Part shown: positions 51,760 through 60,260 of the stretch, piece after piece
How positions within the stretch are numbered: the stretch's first letter is position 1
Layout of the letters: each line of letters begins with the position of its first letter
NCBI RefSeq assembly: GCF_900114215.1
Contig: NZ_FOSG01000005.1
Span: forward strand, 186,001 to 250,000
Direction: 5' to 3'
Source: Streptomyces mangrovi
GTDB lineage: Bacteria; Actinomycetota; Actinomycetes; Streptomycetales; Streptomycetaceae
Length of the DNA: 64,000 bases
The notes under the pieces: model-generated
The model's input: the letters and a program-made list of their open reading frames with translations, nothing else
Databases searched by the model: none
Told to the model about the DNA's origin: nothing
Position numbers and translations under genes: made by a program

Positions 51760-53844
51760 GTGTCCGTTCCCGACGTCACCGTCATCATCGGCGCCTACAA
51801 CGCGATGCCCTATCTCACCCGTTGTGTCACCTCGGCGGTGGAGCAGACCATAGGCCACCACCGCATGGAGATCATCGCGGTCGACGACGGGTCCACGGAC
51901 GGCTCCGGCGAGGAACTCGACCGGCTGGCCGCCGAGCACGGCACCGTGCTGGAGGTGGTCCACCAGGAGAACTCCGGAGGGCCGGCCGGCCCCCGCAACG
52001 TCGGTCTCGACCACGCCGGGGGCCGCTACGTCTTCTTCCTGGACGCCGACGACTACCTCGGTCCGGAGGCGCTGGAGCGGATGGTCGCCGCCGCGGACGC
52101 CAACTCCTCCGACGTCGTGCTCGGCAGGATGGTCGGGGTCGGCGGGCGCAGAGCACCCACCGCGATGTTCAAACGCGGCGAGGGCCGCACGGACGTCTTC
52201 TCCTCCCGTGTGTACTGGACGCTCAACCCGATGAAGCTCTTCCGCCGGGATCTCGTCGAACGGCTGGGGCTGCGCTTCCGCCCGGAGCTGAAGGTCGGCC
52301 AGGACCAGCCCTTCACCGCGACCGCCTACCTCAACGCGGCCGCCGTCTCCGTGGTCGCCGACTACGACTGCGTCTACTGGGTCGCCCGCGAGGACGGCGG
52401 GAACAACACCGCCGTGGTACGCGGCACCGAGATGCGGCTGCGCTTTCTGTCCGCCATGCTCGAACTGGTCGGCGAACACGTCGCCCCCGGCCCCGACAGG
52501 GACCACCTCCTGCACCGCCACTTCTCCGCCGATCTCCGGGAGACCCTCAACCACCTGGCCCGGGAGGCCCACCGGGAGGACCAGCAGAAGGCGTTCGCCA
52601 GGCTCCGTGAACTGCTGGCCACCTGGTACGGCGACGGCGTAGCCCGGCGGCTGTCCGCCATCGCCCGGTTGCGCTGCCACCTCATCGAACACGGCATGCT
52701 CGACGAGCTGCTGGAACTGCTGCGTTACGAGCGGGCCCGGGGCGCGGTCAGCTACGGGCTCAAGGCCGCTTCCGGCGAGGCGGCCGAACCCCTCACCACT
52801 CTCGTGGAAGGCGACAGGGTCTACGCCCGGTACCCCTACTTCCGCGATCCGGTGGCGGCCGTACCCGACCACGTCTATGACATCACCGACGACGTGCGAG
52901 CCCGCCACCGCGTCGACAGCGTCACCGTCAAGGACGGTGTTCTCCGTATCACCGGCCATGCCCACCTGCGGAAACTGAGCTGCCGGGAGCTGGAGACCGA
53001 ACTCGTGCTGCGCAGCCGTTCGGGGGAGGCCGAGTACCGGACGGCCGTCACCGCGGTCCCCGCTCCCGAGCTGGCCGAGCTGGGGGAAGCGGACGACTTC
53101 GGGTACCCCCTGTCCGGCTTCGAGGCCGAGGTCGACCTGGCCGGGGCCGCCGACGGTGAGCCGCTGGGCAACGGGATATGGGACGTTGCCCTGCGACTGC
53201 GCGCCCAGGGCATGACCAGGACGACACGCATAGGCGGCACCCGCGCCCCGTCCGTCCGGAAGAAGCCGCTGACCCGTGTAATACGCACCGGTCCGGCGAA
53301 AGCGTCCGCGCTGACCGTCTACTTCTCCAGGGGACGGGGACATCTGGCCCTGGACGTCGGAGAGAACAAGCACCGTGTACTGAGGCATCTGAGCCTCACG
53401 GATCTCGCCTGGTCCCCCGCCTCCGCCGCGGAGTTGCGCGTGGGTGTGCGCTGCACGGTCGCCGGGCTTCCCGCCGACGCGCTCAGCGTCTGCCTGACCG
53501 GCTCCGACGGCACCACTCACCGCTTTCCCGCGGTCCGCGACCACGGCTCGGGCCGCCATGCCTTCCTGGCCCGGGTGGATCTCGCGGCGGCACACCGGGC
53601 CGGCCTGACAGCGGCCGGCGCCTGGTCCGTCGACGTCCGCCTGGATGTGGCCGATCTCTCCTGGCGGCTGCCCCTCACCCCTCCGGGTGGCCTCGGCCCC
53701 GCCCGGTGGCGGCGGCGTGCCATGACATGGTGTGCCGAGCCGGCCCCCGGCGAGGCACTGGTGCTGAACATCAGGAAGGAAGGGCTGCTCAGAAGGGTCG
53801 GGGCCGATGACGCCGGGCGCATGTCCCCGGTGAACCAGGGCTGA
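51760..53844 (+). CDS. GT2 glycosyltransferase with long C-terminal region, wall-polymer type
   Basis: 694 residues. The N-terminal GT-A domain shows VTVIIGAYNAMPYL, EIIAVDDGSTDGS, NSGGPAGPRNVGLDHAGG and the metal-binding DADD (YVFFLDADDYLG). A helical segment runs from about 230 to 360. Two or more beta-rich C-terminal domains (about 390-690) are predicted from sequence pattern, the layout of TarS/TarP-like enzymes that add sugars to wall teichoic acid. It probably adds sugar residues to the polymer made by its neighbours. GTG at 51760 is chosen since GTGGAG lies 9 bases before it. A TACAAT box at 51644-51649 is a promoter candidate. Confidence 0.8.
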   Translation: MSVPDVTVIIGAYNAMPYLTRCVTSAVEQTIGHHRMEIIAVDDGSTDGSGEELDRLAAEHGTVLEVVHQENSGGPAGPRNVGLDHAGGRYVFFLDADDYLGPEALERMVAAADANSSDVVLGRMVGVGGRRAPTAMFKRGEGRTDVFSSRVYWTLNPMKLFRRDLVERLGLRFRPELKVGQDQPFTATAYLNAAAVSVVADYDCVYWVAREDGGNNTAVVRGTEMRLRFLSAMLELVGEHVAPGPDRDHLLHRHFSADLRETLNHLAREAHREDQQKAFARLRELLATWYGDGVARRLSAIARLRCHLIEHGMLDELLELLRYERARGAVSYGLKAASGEAAEPLTTLVEGDRVYARYPYFRDPVAAVPDHVYDITDDVRARHRVDSVTVKDGVLRITGHAHLRKLSCRELETELVLRSRSGEAEYRTAVTAVPAPELAELGEADDFGYPLSGFEAEVDLAGAADGEPLGNGIWDVALRLRAQGMTRTTRIGGTRAPSVRKKPLTRVIRTGPAKASALTVYFSRGRGHLALDVGENKHRVLRHLSLTDLAWSPASAAELRVGVRCTVAGLPADALSVCLTGSDGTTHRFPAVRDHGSGRHAFLARVDLAAAHRAGLTAAGAWSVDVRLDVADLSWRLPLTPPGGLGPARWRRRAMTWCAEPAPGEALVLNIRKEGLLRRVGADDAGRMSPVNQG

Positions 53845-53907
53845 AAGAGCCTGAAAGAGAGGGCGGATGTCCTCCGAGATCCCTCAACTACCCTGCCATG
53901 TAACCTT

Positions 53908-53937
53908 TTGTACAATCCAGGGGCACTCTCATATCAT
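53908..53937 (+). promoter_or_regulatory. Likely promoter of the CDP-alcohol phosphotransferase gene
   Basis: TTGTAC (53908-53913) and TATCAT (53932-53937) are 18 bases apart in an unusually AT-rich stretch between two genes. An alternative -10 is TACAAT at 53911-53916, which shares GTACAATC with the region before the GT2 gene (51643-51650). Confidence 0.4.
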
Positions 53938-54052
53938 CCGATCTTCGGTTTATCCCTCCTGTGCATCTCGCGCAGAGATCCCGCAGAACACCGGGTGGGC
54001 TTCCCGAGGCCGCTGCCCGCCCCTGCCCAGCTCACGGAAGATTGCTGACCTG

Positions 54053-55159
54053 ATGGACATACCACCCCTCTCCGAAGTGCGCCGTCTCACCGAGAAGAAG
54101 CGTGACGCCTGGTGGACGGTGCTGCTCGTCGACCCCGTGGCCACGCCCCTGGTCCGGTGGACGGCGAAGTGGACCCGGGTGACACCGAACCAGATCACCT
54201 GGGGGGCACTCTTCCTCGGTCTCGCCGCCGCCGCCTGCTTCGCGCGCGGCGACTGGAAGTGGCTGCTGATCGGGGCCGGGCTCTACCACCTGAGCTTCAT
54301 CCTGGACTGCATGGACGGCAAGCTCGCCCGGCTCACGGGGAGGGGCTCGGAGTTCGGCGGCTGGCTGGACTACGTGTTCGACCGAGTGCGGGTGCTGATC
54401 TGCGCCGTCGCGCTGATGGGCGGCCAGTACTCCCGCACCGGGGAGGTGGCGTACGTCTGGCTGGCTCTCGTGGTGGTCTTCCTGGACGCCCTGCGCTACC
54501 TGGACGCACTCCAGATCTTCAAGGTGCGCCACAGCATGCGCAAGAAGATCAAGGCCCGCGCCAAGGCCAGCCGGCGGGCCGCCCAGGCACTGATGACCGC
54601 CGAGGAACTGGAGCGGGACCGCGAGCGGGAGCGGCGGGAGCAGGAGCGGGAGAACGACGGCGACGAGGAGCAGGGAGTCGCCTTCATGGAGGACCTCCTC
54701 CGCGACAACCCCACGGCCGACCTCGACAACGACCCCGGACAGGACGACCCGGACACCGGAGCCGAGGACGGCGCGCAGGCCCGGCCCAAGGAGAAGAAGG
54801 TCGTCGACCTCCACGTGGAGTTCAAGAGCCGGTTCCCCTGGTACGGCCGCTTCCGCACCTTCCTGCTCCGGCACCGCATCCGCACCCACCTGGTGAGCGG
54901 TATCGAGTTCCAGATGGCCGTCTTCATCGTGGGCCCGATCTTCGCCGCGGTCATGCCCGTGACCATCGCGGCGGGCGCCCTGCTGATGGCGTTCGAGCTC
55001 GCGATCATCTACAAGCTTCTGCTGTCCACCAGGGACTTCGAGCGCACGCTGGCCTCCTACTCGGTCCCCGAGGCCCCCGCCGGGCTCCCGGTGCAGCCCG
55101 GCAGCCCGGCGGAGGAGAACCTCTCCTCGCAGGACAACGCGACGGCCGGACGCCAGTAG
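54053..55159 (+). CDS. CDP-alcohol phosphatidyltransferase family protein
   Basis: 368 residues. The complete signature D85-x2-DG-x2-AR-x8-G-x3-D-x3-D is visible in DCMDGKLARLTGRGSEF followed by GGWLDYVFDR. Membrane helices precede and follow it. A long charged, Glu/Arg-rich loop (about 165-265) and a second membrane pair come later. The family transfers a phospho-alcohol from a CDP donor; donors could be CDP-glycerol or CDP-ribitol-like for a wall polymer, or CDP-diacylglycerol for lipid. The cluster context favours polymer synthesis. ATG at 54053. Followed by a 26-bp terminator. Confidence 0.85.
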   Translation: MDIPPLSEVRRLTEKKRDAWWTVLLVDPVATPLVRWTAKWTRVTPNQITWGALFLGLAAAACFARGDWKWLLIGAGLYHLSFILDCMDGKLARLTGRGSEFGGWLDYVFDRVRVLICAVALMGGQYSRTGEVAYVWLALVVVFLDALRYLDALQIFKVRHSMRKKIKARAKASRRAAQALMTAEELERDRERERREQERENDGDEEQGVAFMEDLLRDNPTADLDNDPGQDDPDTGAEDGAQARPKEKKVVDLHVEFKSRFPWYGRFRTFLLRHRIRTHLVSGIEFQMAVFIVGPIFAAVMPVTIAAGALLMAFELAIIYKLLLSTRDFERTLASYSVPEAPAGLPVQPGSPAEENLSSQDNATAGRQ

Positions 55160-55178
55160 GCCGTCGGCAAGCACAGCG

Positions 55179-55232
55179 ACGCCGTGTGGGGCGGCACCCG
55201 GAGAACTCTCCGGGTGCCGCCCCACACGGCGT
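55179..55232 (+). terminator. Very long terminator hairpin
   Basis: Perfect 26-bp arms, 55179-55204 (acgccgtgtggggcggca...) and 55207-55232. The minimal loop is 2 bases, so the top pairs open. It ends the CDP-alcohol transferase gene. The remaining 230 bases to the next start (to 55462) are more AT-rich (ggacat repeated at about 55308-55319, then aattcgg) and probably hold its promoter. Confidence 0.92.
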
Positions 55233-55462
55233 TGTGCGCGGTCCTCGCCGGGTCTCGCCATCCAGGCCCGCCGAGGACGGCAAGGACGGCGAGGACGACA
55301 GAATTACGGACATGTGGGACATAATTCGGTAACAGCCGTCAAGCGCTCGGCAGCGTGCCACTCCGCCGTTTGAACACCGTTCCGGAGAGCATCCGATGAC
55401 GGAGGTGCCGGCAGAGCAAGACGGCCAACCCGAACGTCCCCTCCTGGAGCGTGACCTGCCTG

Positions 55463-57640
55463 ATGTCCGCCTCGTTCACAGCTGTGAGGTCCTTCCACAA
55501 CAAGAAGCCGCTTGAGGAGAACACCGCCCGGCGCCCCAGCGGCAACTTCCCGGTGAAACGCGGTCTGGTCCCGCTGGTCCTGATGGGCGCGGCCTTCCTC
55601 GCACAACTGGCGGGCGCTCTGTTTCCCGCCCCCCTCCTGTTCCTCGCGGGTTCCGCGGGCGGTCTCCTGCTGGAGCTGTACATACTGCGCCGTCGGCCGT
55701 ATCTGGTCGCCGCGCTGGGCAGGCTGCGCTTCGACGTCACCGCCCGCCAGCTGCTGCGTGACGCGCTGATCGTCGTCGGCCTGGTCCGGCTGCCGGGCAT
55801 CGACCCGCTCGAGGAGCAGCCCCTGGCCCTGGCCCTGCTGGCCGGCTACTTCCTGCACTTCTGCTGCCAGGCGGCCGCGCTGCTGATCAGACGCCGACGC
55901 ACCCTCCCCTTCGTCACCCGCAACATCGACGCCTCCGCCCTGCGCCTGTCCTCCGCGCCGCCGCGGCTGCTGGCCCGCCAGCCCAGCCGCCGGCTGCTGT
56001 ACTTCGCCCTGCCCGCCACGGCCGGCCTGATGGCCTCGGCCCTGACCGCCGAGGCCCTGTGGGGCCTGCTGGGGGTCGGCGTCACCCTGGCGCTCCACCT
56101 GGGCGGTGTCCTGCGGCTCGCCGCCTGGCTGCGGCCGGGCGCGCAGCCCGTGAACGAGCAGCAGGCGCTGGAGTGGCTGGACCGCCGGCTGGCCGAGTAC
56201 CGGCCGACGGTGGCGATGTACTTCTCCGGCGGCGCCGCCTCCGCCTACCAGGCGAACATGTGGCTGGGCACACTCTCCGAACTGGAGGCCAGACCGCTGA
56301 TCGTGCTGCGCGAGCGGTTCATGGTGCAGAAGATCGACGCGACCGACGTACCCATCGTGTGCATCCCCAAGGTCGCCCACCTCATGCGGCTGGAGCACTC
56401 CTCGCTCAAGATCATGCTGCACCCGGCGAACTCCGGTAAGACCTCACAGGTGCTGCGCATCCCGTCGATCAAGCACGCCTTCATCAACCACGGTGAGAGC
56501 GACAAGCTCTCCAGCTGCAACCCCTACGCCAAGGCCTACGACGAGGTGTGGGTCGCGGGCCGGGCCGCCCGGGACCGCTACCGGCTCGCCGACATCGGCG
56601 TCGACGACCGCGACGTGGTGGAGGTCGGCCGCCCGCAGCTCGCGCCGATCCGCCCCTGCGCCGGGCCTCCGGCCGCGGACGGCCCCGTCACGGTGCTGTA
56701 CGCGCCCACCTGGGAGGGCTGGACCGACGATCCGGGCAACACCTCGGTCATCCTGGCCGGCGAGAACATCGTCCGCGCCCTGCTGGCGGACCCGAAGGTG
56801 CGACTGCTGTACAAGCCCCACCCGATGACCGGCTCGGTGGACCCGCGCGCGGCCCGCGCCGACGAGCGCATCCAGCAGATGATCGCCGAGGCCAACGACC
56901 GGCGCTCCGGTCCGCGCCCCGGCCCGGAGGCCGCCGCCGAGCTGGCCCGCCGCACCGCCGCGCTGGACGAGCTGACCAGCACGGCGTTCCGGCCGAGCGC
57001 GGACGAGATGGAGCGGATGCTGCTCCAGTCCACCCCCGAGGGGGACCGGGAGGCGGCGGTGGCGGCCGCGACGGCCGCCTGGGAGGAGGCCTACTGGGCG
57101 TCCTTCCCCGACTGGGAGCACCTGGTCGTCACCGGGCCGCGGCCCGCCCTGTACGCCTGCTTCAACCGGTCCGACCTGCTGATCAGCGACGTCTCCAGCG
57201 TGGTCTCGGACTGGCTGGCCAGTGAGAAGCCGTACGCGGTCGCCAACACCAGCGGTCTGACGGAGGAGGAGTTCAGGGCCGGTCTGCCGACCGTGCGGGC
57301 GGCCACGATCCTCACCCCCGACGCCGCGGGCGTGCCCGCCCTGCTGGACTCCGTCCGGGACCCGTCCCGGGACACCATGGCACGGGCCCGTGCCGAGCTG
57401 AAGACGCACCTGCTGGGGCCGGCCGACCCGCCGTCGATCGTCCGCTTCGACCGGGCGGTCGCGGCGCTGTGCGCCAAGGCGGACAGGCGCCGTGAGCTGA
57501 TGGCCCTGCGCACGGACGACTCGTCGGCGCCGCGGGTGGCCGCCGAGGCGACGGAAGCGGCGGAGGCGGCGGAAGCCGAAGCGGCCGAGGCCGGTCAGGA
57601 GAGCGACCCCAGCGACTCGGAGAACTCCCTCACCACCTGA
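55463..57640 (+). CDS. CDP-glycerol glycerophosphotransferase-like wall-polymer enzyme
   Basis: 725 residues. Several membrane helices occupy residues about 30-225. The soluble GT-B-like domain follows with the Glyphos_transf marks: HAFINHGESDKLSSCN, VLYAPTWEGW, LLYKPHPMTG and LLISDVSSVVSDWLASEKPYAV. Related TagB/TagF enzymes polymerise glycerol-phosphate onto a lipid carrier. I recall a similar protein at this site in S. coelicolor linked to a teichoic-like spore-wall polymer. The C-terminus is an Ala/Glu tail. ATG at 55463 is chosen over the GTG at 55451, which is too close to GGAG. Monocistronic, with its own terminator. Confidence 0.83.
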   Translation: MSASFTAVRSFHNKKPLEENTARRPSGNFPVKRGLVPLVLMGAAFLAQLAGALFPAPLLFLAGSAGGLLLELYILRRRPYLVAALGRLRFDVTARQLLRDALIVVGLVRLPGIDPLEEQPLALALLAGYFLHFCCQAAALLIRRRRTLPFVTRNIDASALRLSSAPPRLLARQPSRRLLYFALPATAGLMASALTAEALWGLLGVGVTLALHLGGVLRLAAWLRPGAQPVNEQQALEWLDRRLAEYRPTVAMYFSGGAASAYQANMWLGTLSELEARPLIVLRERFMVQKIDATDVPIVCIPKVAHLMRLEHSSLKIMLHPANSGKTSQVLRIPSIKHAFINHGESDKLSSCNPYAKAYDEVWVAGRAARDRYRLADIGVDDRDVVEVGRPQLAPIRPCAGPPAADGPVTVLYAPTWEGWTDDPGNTSVILAGENIVRALLADPKVRLLYKPHPMTGSVDPRAARADERIQQMIAEANDRRSGPRPGPEAAAELARRTAALDELTSTAFRPSADEMERMLLQSTPEGDREAAVAAATAAWEEAYWASFPDWEHLVVTGPRPALYACFNRSDLLISDVSSVVSDWLASEKPYAVANTSGLTEEEFRAGLPTVRAATILTPDAAGVPALLDSVRDPSRDTMARARAELKTHLLGPADPPSIVRFDRAVAALCAKADRRRELMALRTDDSSAPRVAAEATEAAEAAEAEAAEAGQESDPSDSENSLTT

Positions 57641-57660
57641 GACGAACACCCGGCCGGCGA

Positions 57661-57725
57661 GCCGGAAGCGGCGGTGGCCCGCACTCTCCCGTCTCGGGAG
57701 AGTGCGGGCCACCGCCGCTTCCGGC
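57661..57725. terminator. 31-bp bidirectional terminator before obgE
   Basis: Arms 57661-57691 (gccggaagcggcggtggc...) and 57695-57725 are perfectly complementary over 31 bases with a 3-base loop. It lies between the convergent polymer gene and obgE and is the longest perfect hairpin seen in the window. Confidence 0.95.
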
Positions 57726-57743
57726 GTCCGTGCCGCGCCGCTC

Positions 57744-59186
57744 CTACTCCTCGAAGGGGTCGAAGCCCTCGTACGCGCGCAGGGCCTCGTCGCGCTCCGC
57801 GTCGCGGTCGCGGCGGCGCTGGGCGGCCGGGCGGATGGTGTCCATGCGGTGGTCCTCGCCGCGGCGGCCGAGCATCTCCGCGCCCGCGGCCACCGTGGGC
57901 TCCCAGTCGAAGACGACCGCGTTCTCCTCCGGGCCGATGGCCACGCCGTCGCCCTCGCGGGCTCCCGCCTTCATCAGCTCGTCCTCGACGCCGAGGCGGT
58001 TGAGCCGGTCGGCGAGGTAGCCGACGGCCTCGTCGTTGCTGAAGTCGGTCTGGCGCACCCAGCGCTCCGGCTTCTCGCCGCGCACCCGGAAGAAACCGTC
58101 GCCCTCCTGTGTGACGGCGAAGCCGGCGTCGTCCACGGCCTGGGGACGGATGACGATACGGGTCGCCTCCTCCTCGGGCCTGGCCGCGCGCGCCTCCTCC
58201 ACGATCCCCGCCAGGGCGAAGGACAGCTCCTTGAGCCCCTTGCGGCTGACGGCCGAGACCTCGAAGACCGGGTAGCCGCGCGCCTCCAGGTCGGGGCGGA
58301 TGATGTCGGCCAGGTCCTGGCCGTCGGGGATGTCCACCTTGTTGAGCACCACCACGCGCGGCCTGCCGTCCAGACCGCCGTACTGGGCCAGCTCGGCCTC
58401 GATGACGTCGAGGTCGGTCACCGGGTCGCGCTCGGACTCCAGCGTCGCGCAGTCCAGCACATGGACCAGGACCTCGCAGCGCTCGACGTGACGCAGGAAC
58501 TCCAGTCCCAGCCCCTTGCCCCGGCTGGCACCGGGGATCAGGCCGGGTACGTCGGCGATGGTGTAGACGGTCGCGCCGGCCGTGACCACGCCCAGGTTGG
58601 GCACCAGGGTGGTGAAGGGGTAGTCGGCGATCTTCGGCTTGGCCGCGGAGAGGACGGAGATCAGGGAGGACTTGCCCGCCGACGGGTAGCCGACCAGCGC
58701 CACGTCCGCCACCGTCTTCAGTTCCAGGACGATGTCGCGGGTCTCCCCCGGCTCGCCCAGCAGCGCGAAGCCGGGCGCCTTGCGGCGGGCCGAGGCCAGC
58801 GCGGCGTTGCCCAGGCCGCCGCGTCCGCCGCGTCCGGCGACGAAGGTGGTGCCCTGGCCGACGAGGTCGGCCAGTACGTTGCCCTGCCGGTCCAGGACGA
58901 CCGTGCCGTCCGGGACGGGCAGCACCAGGTCCCTGCCATCCGCGCCCGAGCGGTTGCCGCCCTCACCGGGCTTGCCGTTGGTCGCCCGGCGGTGCGGGGT
59001 GTGGTGGTACTCCAGCAGCGTGGTCACGGACTGGTCGACGACGAGGGTCACGTCCCCGCCCCGGCCGCCGTTGCCGCCGTCCGGGCCGCCCAGCGGCTTG
59101 AACTTCTCACGGTGGACGGAGGCACAGCCGTGGCCTCCGTTACCCGCGGCGACGTGCAACTCGACGCGGTCCACGAAGGTGGTCAT
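57744..59186 (-). CDS. obgE: Obg GTPase (ribosome assembly)
   Basis: 480 residues. The Gly-rich Obg fold occupies 1-160 ([32 protein letters not shown]). The G domain has [12 protein letters not shown] (P-loop, near 165), [24 protein letters not shown] (G3) and LNKVDIPD (G4). An actinobacterial C-terminal OCT domain follows ([40 protein letters not shown] region). Obg helps assemble the 50S subunit and is linked to development and ppGpp in Streptomyces. ATG at 59186. Upstream are rpmA and rplU. Confidence 0.96.
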   Translation of the reverse strand: MTTFVDRVELHVAAGNGGHGCASVHREKFKPLGGPDGGNGGRGGDVTLVVDQSVTTLLEYHHTPHRRATNGKPGEGGNRSGADGRDLVLPVPDGTVVLDRQGNVLADLVGQGTTFVAGRGGRGGLGNAALASARRKAPGFALLGEPGETRDIVLELKTVADVALVGYPSAGKSSLISVLSAAKPKIADYPFTTLVPNLGVVTAGATVYTIADVPGLIPGASRGKGLGLEFLRHVERCEVLVHVLDCATLESERDPVTDLDVIEAELAQYGGLDGRPRVVVLNKVDIPDGQDLADIIRPDLEARGYPVFEVSAVSRKGLKELSFALAGIVEEARAARPEEEATRIVIRPQAVDDAGFAVTQEGDGFFRVRGEKPERWVRQTDFSNDEAVGYLADRLNRLGVEDELMKAGAREGDGVAIGPEENAVVFDWEPTVAAGAEMLGRRGEDHRMDTIRPAAQRRRDRDAERDEALRAYEGFDPFEE

Positions 59187-59308
59187 GACGGGTGCCTCCA
59201 GGCTGGTGTTCGAGGGATGTGCGGGGTGCGGATCCGCGGATCACGCGGGGGGTGCCGCGCGCCGGTGCGGCGGCACGGGCCTTCGCGGGCCGCCTTCGTA
59301 CAACGCGC

Positions 59309-59375
59309 CGAGGGCGGAACCGCTTCCCCGTCCGTACGCGCGGGGCACGTACGGACGGGAGGCGGTCCGCCCTCG
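59309..59375 (-). terminator. Hairpin after rpmA
   Basis: Long imperfect stem, 59309-59338 with 59348-59375, including a perfect 12-bp part (cccgtccgtacg and complement). It lies 35 bases past the rpmA stop and would end the rplU-rpmA transcript or reduce readthrough into obgE. Confidence 0.7.
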
Positions 59376-59409
59376 GGGGGGTGCTGCGGGTCGTACCGGA
59401 GCCGGTGGG

Positions 59410-59667
59410 TTACTCGGCGACCGGGACGACGTTCACGACCTTGCGGCCACGAGCGGTGCCGAACTGCACCGCACCGGCGGCCAGCGCGAACAGGGTGTCG
59501 TCGCCGCCGCGCCCCACGCCGGAGCCCGGGTGGAAGTGGGTGCCGCGCTGGCGGACCAGGATCTCGCCCGCGTTGACGACCTGACCGCCGAAGCGCTTCA
59601 CGCCGAGCCGCTGGGCGTTGGAGTCACGACCGTTCCGAGTGGACGATGCGCCCTTCTTGTGTGCCAT
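59410..59667 (-). CDS. rpmA: 50S ribosomal protein L27
   Basis: 85 residues: [17 protein letters not shown], then [25 protein letters not shown] and [17 protein letters not shown], the L27 family. L27 reaches the peptidyl transferase centre. No Firmicute-type cleavable N-terminal extension is present. Stop TAA is at 59410-59412. Starts 14 bases after rplU stops. Confidence 0.98.
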   Translation of the reverse strand: MAHKKGASSTRNGRDSNAQRLGVKRFGGQVVNAGEILVRQRGTHFHPGSGVGRGGDDTLFALAAGAVQFGTARGRKVVNVVPVAE

Positions 59668-59681
59668 CTCTCCTCAGTCCC

Positions 59682-60005
59682 TTACTTCGTCGCCGGGGCG
59701 TCGATGCCGGTGATCTTCAGCGCGGTGTGCAGCTGACGGTGACCGATCCGCTTGCGGTAACCGGTCTTGTTCTTGTACTTCATGATGTCGATCTTGGCAC
59801 CCTTGTGGTGGTCCACGACCTCGGCGTGGACCTTCACGCCGGCCAGGACCCACGGGTCGCTGGTGACCGCGTCGCCATCGACGATGAGCAGGGTCGAGAG
59901 CTCGACGCTGTCGCCGACCTTGCTGGTGGAGATACGGTCAACCTCAATGACGTCGCCGACGGACACCTTCTGCTGGCGGCCGCCGGTGCGCACGATCGCG
60001 TACAC
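59682..60005 (-). CDS. rplU: 50S ribosomal protein L21
   Basis: 107 residues: [20 protein letters not shown], then [39 protein letters not shown], a clear L21. It binds domain I and II of 23S rRNA. The start is GTG at 60005 after GAGAGAGAG. The 255-base gap upstream holds the rne terminator and an inverted repeat that may regulate rplU. Confidence 0.98.
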   Translation of the reverse strand: MYAIVRTGGRQQKVSVGDVIEVDRISTSKVGDSVELSTLLIVDGDAVTSDPWVLAGVKVHAEVVDHHKGAKIDIMKYKNKTGYRKRIGHRQLHTALKITGIDAPATK

Positions 60006-60154
60006 GCGGAACTCTCTCTCGCTCGTGGGTGGGGCCCCTGATGCCAGCCGCTCGCCACGGGCCGGGCCCGTGCGGATCCGAGTGGATTGAGCGGCCTCTC
60101 CTCGCGCTCACGCGACACCTCGCGGAGTGCGTGGAGGGATTTGCTCAGGAGCCT

Positions 60155-60174
60155 GGCGTGTCCATCGACACGCC
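60155..60174. promoter_or_regulatory. Inverted repeat upstream of rplU
   Basis: ggcgtgtc, four bases, gacacgcc (60155-60174), 150 bases upstream of the rplU start, near a TTGACC box on the minus strand (about 60182-60187). Operator or leader hairpin candidate. Confidence 0.4.
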
Positions 60175-60214
60175 GCGACGGTCAAGGTTACGGGGCTTTG
60201 TCGCGGGGGGTCAA

Positions 60215-60250
60215 ACCGGCCCCGGACGCCGGTGGGCGTCCGGGGCCGGT
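60215..60250 (-). terminator. Terminator after the RNase E/G gene
   Basis: Perfect 16-bp stem, accggccccggacgcc at 60215-60230 and its complement at 60235-60250, loop ggtg, 11 bases past the stop at 60261. Confidence 0.9.
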
Positions 60251-60260
60251 CCTTCTTCCG

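Noticed and set aside
55396..55515. 39-codon open frame before the glycerophosphotransferase-like gene
   Set aside because: It overlaps the next gene start in another frame, has no recognisable product, and could arise by chance.
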